This document shows positions 59,660 to 64,000 of a stretch of DNA of 64,000 nucleotides, one piece after another. The translations under genes and the position numbers were made by a program. The notes below the pieces were generated by a model, which saw only the letters and a list, made by a program, of their open reading frames with translations, had not been told where the DNA came from and made no database searches. Numbering within the stretch: position 1 is the stretch's first letter; the number at the start of each line of letters is the position of its first letter. This DNA is from Haliangium sp963772315 (GTDB lineage: Bacteria > Myxococcota_A > Polyangia > Haliangiales > Haliangiaceae), in assembly GCA_963772315.1 (NCBI GenBank), contig CAVYWJ010000003.1, positions 930,001 to 994,000 of the forward strand, in the 5' to 3' direction.

Positions 59660-60457
59660 ATGAGCTCCATGCGCGATCCCGGGCTTCCTCGGGGCTTCTT
59701 CTACATCCACCAGGACAACTACTGCGTGGTCCGCGCGCAGGACAGCGCGTATCGCTATCTCTATAGCGACAGCGCCACGTCGTGCATCATCGTGATCATG
59801 CAGGGGCGGAACCTCGCGGGCGAGGACACGGTGCTGCTGGCGCACATCAGCGATCCGCAGCGCTTCGATGCGCTCTCCGAGGTGGTCAACTCGAGCTTCT
59901 CGGGTCCGGTGCAGGTCTGGGCGCAAGGGGCCAATCCGCACTCGGCCGAGGCGTCGGTGTGCAACGTGAGGATCCTGATGCGCTGGCTCTCGGACCACGC
60001 GCAGCGCGAGCAGGAAGCATCGTCGCGCCAGCTGGCGTGGTCGGTCGAGCGCGTGCAACTGGCGCTCGGACAGGGCGAGCCCGGGCAGCACGATCATCAC
60101 GCTTTCGGCATCGATCTCGATCGCCGCATCGTCAGCAACAAGGCCTTCAAGCTGACGCCCGTGCAGCGCGATCCCACGGGCGGGGCGCAGGTGCTGTTCG
60201 CGATGTTCGGCGCGGGGCTGCCGCCGCGGCTCAGGCTGTGGAACGCGGAGGACGAGCTCCCGCTGTCGCTGCAGTGCGAGCTGGTCAACGCGGCCAGGAA
60301 GGCGCACTGGACCCGGCTGGTGCGCATGAGCAACGACGACATCCTGTACGCGTGCTCGAGCACGCCGACGGGCGATGTGCCCTGGTTCTCGGATACGCTG
60401 CGGATGTCGGCGCAGTTCGTCGAGAAGTTCGACACCAACCGCTGCACCGAAAAGTAA
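59660..60457 (+). CDS. NTAN1-like protein N-terminal asparagine amidohydrolase
   Basis: 265 residues. From memory it aligns along its length with eukaryotic NTAN1: YSDSATSCIIVIM with Cys42 at the catalytic position (SDDATTC-type in NTAN1), VLLAHISD with His62, FGIDLDRRIVSN (YGIAVN-type), and an end with ILYACSSTPTGDVPWFSDTLRMS (STSP...P-F). NTAN1 deamidates N-terminal Asn in the Arg/N-degron pathway. Bacterial members are little studied, and no other N-degron gene lies nearby. The Cys-His pair also recalls the unrelated-looking CheD fold, which I considered less likely. No signal peptide, so cytoplasmic. Confidence 0.68.
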   Translation: MSSMRDPGLPRGFFYIHQDNYCVVRAQDSAYRYLYSDSATSCIIVIMQGRNLAGEDTVLLAHISDPQRFDALSEVVNSSFSGPVQVWAQGANPHSAEASVCNVRILMRWLSDHAQREQEASSRQLAWSVERVQLALGQGEPGQHDHHAFGIDLDRRIVSNKAFKLTPVQRDPTGGAQVLFAMFGAGLPPRLRLWNAEDELPLSLQCELVNAARKAHWTRLVRMSNDDILYACSSTPTGDVPWFSDTLRMSAQFVEKFDTNRCTEK

Positions 60458-60511
60458 GCGTCAAGTAAGCGTCGCGTGAGCGTCGCGGCCGGCCTGGATC
60501 GCCTGCGCGCT

Positions 60512-61651
60512 CTACGCCAGGTGTGAACGCCGCGGGACCGCGCGGATGACGGCGACGATGCGCTCGAGATCGACGTCGGTGAGGTTGGAGCCGCTGGGCA
60601 GGCACAGCCCGATCTCGAACAGACGCGCGGAGACCGCGCCGCCGCACACACGGTGGCCGGCGTGGAGCGGCTGGAGGTGCATCGGCTTCCACACTGGCCG
60701 CGACTCGATGTCGGCGCGATCGAGCGCGATGCGGATGTCCTCGCGGGTGACGCCGGAGAGGGCCGGGTCCACGGTGATGCACGTGAGCCAGCAGTTGGAT
60801 GTGCCGTGGTCGGCGAGCGGCATGAAGGCGATGCCGGGCTGGTCAGCGAGGGCCTGGCGGTACCAGGCGTTGATCGCACGGCGGCGGGCCACGCGCTCGC
60901 CCAGGGATTCGAGCTGGGCGCGGCCGAGCGCGGCCAGCAGGTTGCTCATGCGGTAGTTGTAGCCGAGCTCGCTGTGCTCGTAGTGCGGGGCCGGATCGCG
61001 CGCCTGCGTGGCCCAGTGACGCGCGCGCTGGGCGTGCTCCTCGTGCGCGGTCACCAGCATGCCGCCGCCGGCCGTGGTCATGATCTTGTTGCCGTTGAAC
61101 GAGAACACCCCGACGTCACCGAGCGCGCCGGCAGGGCGGCCGCGATAGGTCGCGCCCAGCGCCTCGGCAGCGTCCTCGATGAGCGGGACCTGGTAGCGCG
61201 CGCACGCGCTGCGAATACGATCGTAGTCGGCGCACTGGCCGTAGATGTCAACGACCACCACCGCACGCGGCAGTCGGCCGCGTCGCGCGCTGGCCGCCAG
61301 CTCCTCGTCGAGGAGATCGGGATCGAGGTTCCAGGTCGCCTCGGCGCTGTCGACGAAGACCGGCACCGCCCCCTGGTACGCGATCGCGTTGGCCGTGGCC
61401 ACGAAGGTCAGCGTCGACGCCAGCACCTCGTCGCCCGGACCCACGCCGACCAGACGCAGCGCGAGCTGCAAGGCCGCGGTGCCGCTCGACAGCGCCACCG
61501 CGTACGGCAGGCCCACGTAGGCCGCGAGCTCGCGCTCGAACGCGTCGACGTCGGGTCCCACGGGCGCGATCCAGCCCGAGTCGAACGCCTCGAGCAAGCG
61601 CTCGCGCTCGCGCGGGCCGACATGCGGAGGGGTCAGATAGATGCGCGCCAT
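60512..61651 (-). CDS. DegT/DnrJ/EryC1/StrS-family aminotransferase
   Basis: 379 residues, complete and typical. SSGTAALQLALRLVGVGPGDEVL, then LTFVATANAIAYQGAVPVFVD, the PLP Asp in LIEDAAEALGA, and Schiff-base Lys189 in FSFNGNKIMTTAGGG; GYNYRMSNLLAALG follows. Such enzymes make 4-amino-4,6-dideoxy sugars of the PglE/legionaminic type. It is 16 bp from the frameshifted glycosyltransferase, with which it probably forms an operon for a surface glycan. Confidence 0.93.
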   Translation of the reverse strand: MARIYLTPPHVGPRERERLLEAFDSGWIAPVGPDVDAFERELAAYVGLPYAVALSSGTAALQLALRLVGVGPGDEVLASTLTFVATANAIAYQGAVPVFVDSAEATWNLDPDLLDEELAASARRGRLPRAVVVVDIYGQCADYDRIRSACARYQVPLIEDAAEALGATYRGRPAGALGDVGVFSFNGNKIMTTAGGGMLVTAHEEHAQRARHWATQARDPAPHYEHSELGYNYRMSNLLAALGRAQLESLGERVARRRAINAWYRQALADQPGIAFMPLADHGTSNCWLTCITVDPALSGVTREDIRIALDRADIESRPVWKPMHLQPLHAGHRVCGGAVSARLFEIGLCLPSGSNLTDVDLERIVAVIRAVPRRSHLA

Positions 61652-61667
61652 GCCGATCCGTCGAACG

Positions 61668-62931
61668 TCAGGAGGAAGCCGGCAATAAACCAGCCTGCGC
61701 GGCCAGATCAAGGTACTCGCGGTGAAGACGCGCCCACAGCTCTTCGCGCCGGTACAGACGGGCCACGCGCGCCCGGCCGGCGGCGCCGTGGCGCGCACGC
61801 AGCGCGGGATCCGCCAGATAGGTCGCGATCGCCTCGGTCAACGCGGCGACGTCGCGCGCGGGCACCAGCGTACCGGTCACGCCGTCAGCCACGGAATCGA
61901 CGCAGCCGGTGACCTGCGTGGCCACCACCGGGATCTCCAGCGCCGCGGCCTCGATCGACGCGTAGCCGAGGCCCTCGCGGTAGGTGGGCAGGGCCACGAC
62001 GTGCATCAGCAGATACGCGGGCACGGGCTCGTCGATCTGACCGAGAAGATGCACGCGCGCATCCGCGGCCAGCGCGCGATCCACATCGGCGGGAATGGGA
62101 TCGGTGGGATCGGGGGCGCCGACGATCAGCCAGTGGAAGCTCGGGGAAACGCGCGCGCAGGACCTGCCAGGCCGCGTGCAGCTCGACCACGCCCTTGTCG
62201 CGCGCGAGCCGGCCGAGGAAGCCGAGCACGGGCGCATCCGCCGGGATGCCGCAGCGGGCCGCCAGCGCGCGCGCCGCCTGCACCGCGCCGGGCGTGCGCG
62301 TGAAGCGGGCGAGATCGAGGCCGTTGGCGCTGCCGGCGCCGAGCACGCGGGCCCTGGCTGCGCGCACCACGCCCGCGTCCACGACCGCTCTGGCCAGGCT
62401 CGGGCTCACGCAGATCACGCGCTGGGCCAGCGCGCAGGTCAGTCGGGTGACGGCCGCGACCACGTGCTTGCGCAGGCCGCGCAAGGTCTCGCTGCGCAGG
62501 CCGTGCATGGTGTGGACGCGACACGGCACGCGGACGAGCCACGCGCCCAGCAGCACCAGCAGCCCGGCCTTGGGCGTGCCCGCGTTGACGATGTCTGGCC
62601 GCACGCGCACCAGCGCGCGCACGATGGTTGCCAGCGCCAGGAGATCGCGCGCGGGCGCCATGTCGCGCGCCATCTCGATCTCGATCAGCAGCGCGCCCTC
62701 GGCCGCAGCCAGCGCGCGCGCCATCGCGCCCGGCGCGCTGAGCAGGCTCACGTCGAAGCCGGCCGCGCGCGCCGCCGCGATCTGGCCGCGCAGGAACACG
62801 GTGCTGCGCGGATCGGTCACGGCCAGGAGCAGGCGCAGGCGCGGCCGGGACGGCTGGTCAGGCTCGATCGCGGCCTTATCGCCGGGGCCGGCATCGCCGG
62901 CATCGCCGTGAGGGAAGTGCGCGCGGGGCAT
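61668..62931 (-). pseudogene. GT4-family glycosyltransferase, frameshifted
   Basis: Start ATG 62931. The N-terminal part has LLLAVTDPRSTVFLRGQIAA, DIVNAGTPKAGLL and VHTMHGLRSETLRG, a pattern seen in EpsD/PglA-type enzymes, up to LGFLGRLARDKGVVELHAAW. Near 62136-62142, beside a run of four G (plus strand), the frame changes and the rest reads SFHWLIVGAPDPTDPIP, then the EX7E-like EGLGYASIEAA. Each half is otherwise intact, so a one-base mutation or sequencing error explains it. It belongs with the aminotransferase next to it. As written the protein would lose its nucleotide-sugar domain. Confidence 0.85.
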
Positions 62932-62999
62932 GGTTGGTGCGGGGCGGGATGGATTGCGCCGGGGCGCCAATGTATCTTCTCGGCTCGCCTGGAGGAACC

Positions 63000-64000
63000 A
63001 TGCAGCGTATCGCGAGCCGAATCGAGGCCGTGACCGTGTACCGCGCCGGCGCCCTGGTGTCACGGGTGGCCACGCTAGAGGCCGTGAGCGCGGAGCTGCC
63101 GCGCACGGTGCAGATCCTTGACCTGCCGCTCAGCCTCGAAGACGGGTCGCTGCGGGTCCGGGTCGAGCCGGTGGACGGCAGCGACGGCAGCGACGGCACG
63201 CTGCCCGAAGCGTCTGACGTCCGCGTGGCCCTCGACGTCCCCGATCCCGAGGGCGCGCTCGCGCCGGTCGAGCCCGAGTCGCTGCGCGCGGCCAGGGTCG
63301 AGGAGGAGCGCGTGCGCGACGAGATCGCGCAGGTCGAGCGCGCGCTCGAGCGCCTGGCCCGGCTGGTGGTCCCGCCGCGGCCCAAAGGACGACCGGGACG
63401 GCCGCCGCCGCCCTCGCCCACGGCCCCGCGCATCGAGCTCCTGGCGTTTCGCAGCGCGCGCACGCGCGTCCTGCACGAGCGCAGGCGTGCGCTCCACGAG
63501 GAGCTGCGCCGGGCCAGCGAGCACCGCGCCGTGCTCGAGGAGCGCGAGCAGCGAGCGTCGACCGCGCGCCAGGCCAAGGAGCACGAGCTACGCAAAAGCG
63601 CCGTGATCCGGCTCCGGCCCGGCACTGCCCGGGCAGCGCGCCTGGTGATCGAGTACCTGGTGCCGGGCGCGCGCTGGGCGCCGTCGTACACGATCCGCTT
63701 CGATCGCCCGCTCGCGCGCGCCGAGCTGGCCGTGCGCGCCGTGGTCTGCCAGCGCACGGGCGAGGACTGGAAGGGCGTGCGCCTGCTCCTCTCCACGGCC
63801 CACGCGCAGCGCTGGACCGAGCTGCCCGAGATGCACGGCATCCGCATCGGCCGCGCCCAGCCCGCGCCCGCGCGCACCGGCTGGCGGCCCGCACCCACCG
63901 GCATAGGCGCGCTGTACGCCGACTACGATCGCGCCTTTGGCGGCCCCGGACGCACGCCCGTGCCGGCCGCGGTGCCGGTGCCGGTGCCGGTCCCGAACCG
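63000..64000 (+). CDS. DUF4139-domain protein, 3' end outside window
   Basis: Open from ATG 63000 (GGAGGA at 62991-62996) to the window edge. Residues 1-60 match the N-terminal domain of the mucoidy inhibitor MuiA-like family (RIEAVTVYRAGALVSRVATL), a coiled coil follows (about 100-205), then the DUF4139 start: YLVPGARWAPSYTIRFDRPL and VVCQRTGEDWKGVRLLLSTA. The function of the family is not established. No signal peptide is seen. It is divergent from the glycosyltransferase remnant. Confidence 0.85.
   Translation, partial: MQRIASRIEAVTVYRAGALVSRVATLEAVSAELPRTVQILDLPLSLEDGSLRVRVEPVDGSDGSDGTLPEASDVRVALDVPDPEGALAPVEPESLRAARVEEERVRDEIAQVERALERLARLVVPPRPKGRPGRPPPPSPTAPRIELLAFRSARTRVLHERRRALHEELRRASEHRAVLEEREQRASTARQAKEHELRKSAVIRLRPGTARAARLVIEYLVPGARWAPSYTIRFDRPLARAELAVRAVVCQRTGEDWKGVRLLLSTAHAQRWTELPEMHGIRIGRAQPAPARTGWRPAPTGIGALYADYDRAFGGPGRTPVPAAVPVPVPVPN

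Noticed and set aside
59660..60457. CheD-type receptor deamidase
   Set aside because: Cys and His are present but the rest of the sequence fits NTAN1 better, and it lies 49 kb from the chemosensory genes.

Overview
The window is GC-rich DNA, very probably from a myxobacterium (phylum Myxococcota). The evidence is a chemosensory operon with a hybrid CheA, several DUF4215 Cys-rich repeat proteins (CGDG...GCDDGN), a MYXO-CTERM-like sorting tail (GGGGC, hydrophobic stretch, RRRR), many small lipoproteins and heavy G/C third positions. No plasmid or phage backbone is visible, so it reads as an ordinary chromosomal segment with a few mobile or repeat elements. Identifications come from reading motifs by eye; no database search was run.

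Layout. 1-11.3 kb: chemosensory operon (cheW, mcp, cheR-STAS, hybrid cheA), then a MutT/MTH1-like Nudix gene, a three-receiver adenylate cyclase, cheB and a small hypothetical gene. 11.4-14.5 kb: small hypotheticals and poorly coding DNA, including a possible structured RNA. 14.6-19.4 kb: a 1622-residue surface protein in which a DUF4215/MYXO-CTERM-like half runs straight into a second signal-like sequence, a beta-barrel and OmpA domains; a clear terminator follows. 19.5-20.5 kb: about 1 kb without a convincing gene, holding a duplicated stem-loop. 20.5-25.5 kb: SPFH protein, oligoribonuclease, CAP-domain lipoprotein, and a LysR regulator divergent from an NADP-binding oxidoreductase. 25.7-27.7 kb: a lipoprotein with two truncated-haemoglobin domains and another envelope protein. 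27.8-33.9 kb: tightly packed operon of epimerase, DegT aminotransferase, ABC ATPase and permease, membrane protein and an N-formylglutamate-amidohydrolase-like protein. 33.9-36.4 kb: a sarcosine-oxidase-type flavoenzyme and a frameshifted M15 peptidase. 36.4-39.9 kb: two related lipoproteins with cadherin-like repeats, one interrupted twice. 40.2-46.3 kb: leftward surface-polysaccharide operon (formyltransferase, deacetylase, glycosyltransferase, Gfo/Idh/MocA oxidoreductase, beta-barrel, exported protein). 46.6-48.1 kb: IS110-family element with a frameshifted transposase. 48.1-51.6 kb: nucleotidyltransferase, dienelactone hydrolase, a 43-bp-period palindrome array, a PqqD-like protein and a methyltransferase. 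51.6-59.5 kb: lipoproteins, lipid kinase, crotonase, deazaflavin-type oxidoreductase, tRNA-Ala and a propeller lipoprotein. 59.7-64 kb: an NTAN1-like protein, a second DegT aminotransferase, a frameshifted glycosyltransferase and a DUF4139 protein cut by the window end.

How the genes work together. The 1-11 kb genes form one sensory pathway: receptor, coupling protein, kinase, both adaptation enzymes, and a receiver-cyclase that could turn phosphorylation into cAMP. The 40-46 kb operon, and possibly the nucleotidyltransferase beyond the IS element, belongs to envelope polysaccharide synthesis. The 27.8-32.6 kb operon pairs sugar-modifying enzymes with an ABC transporter. Four loci carry single-base frame breaks and a fifth has a repeat-junction break; this may be real decay or residual sequencing error, and raw reads would settle it.
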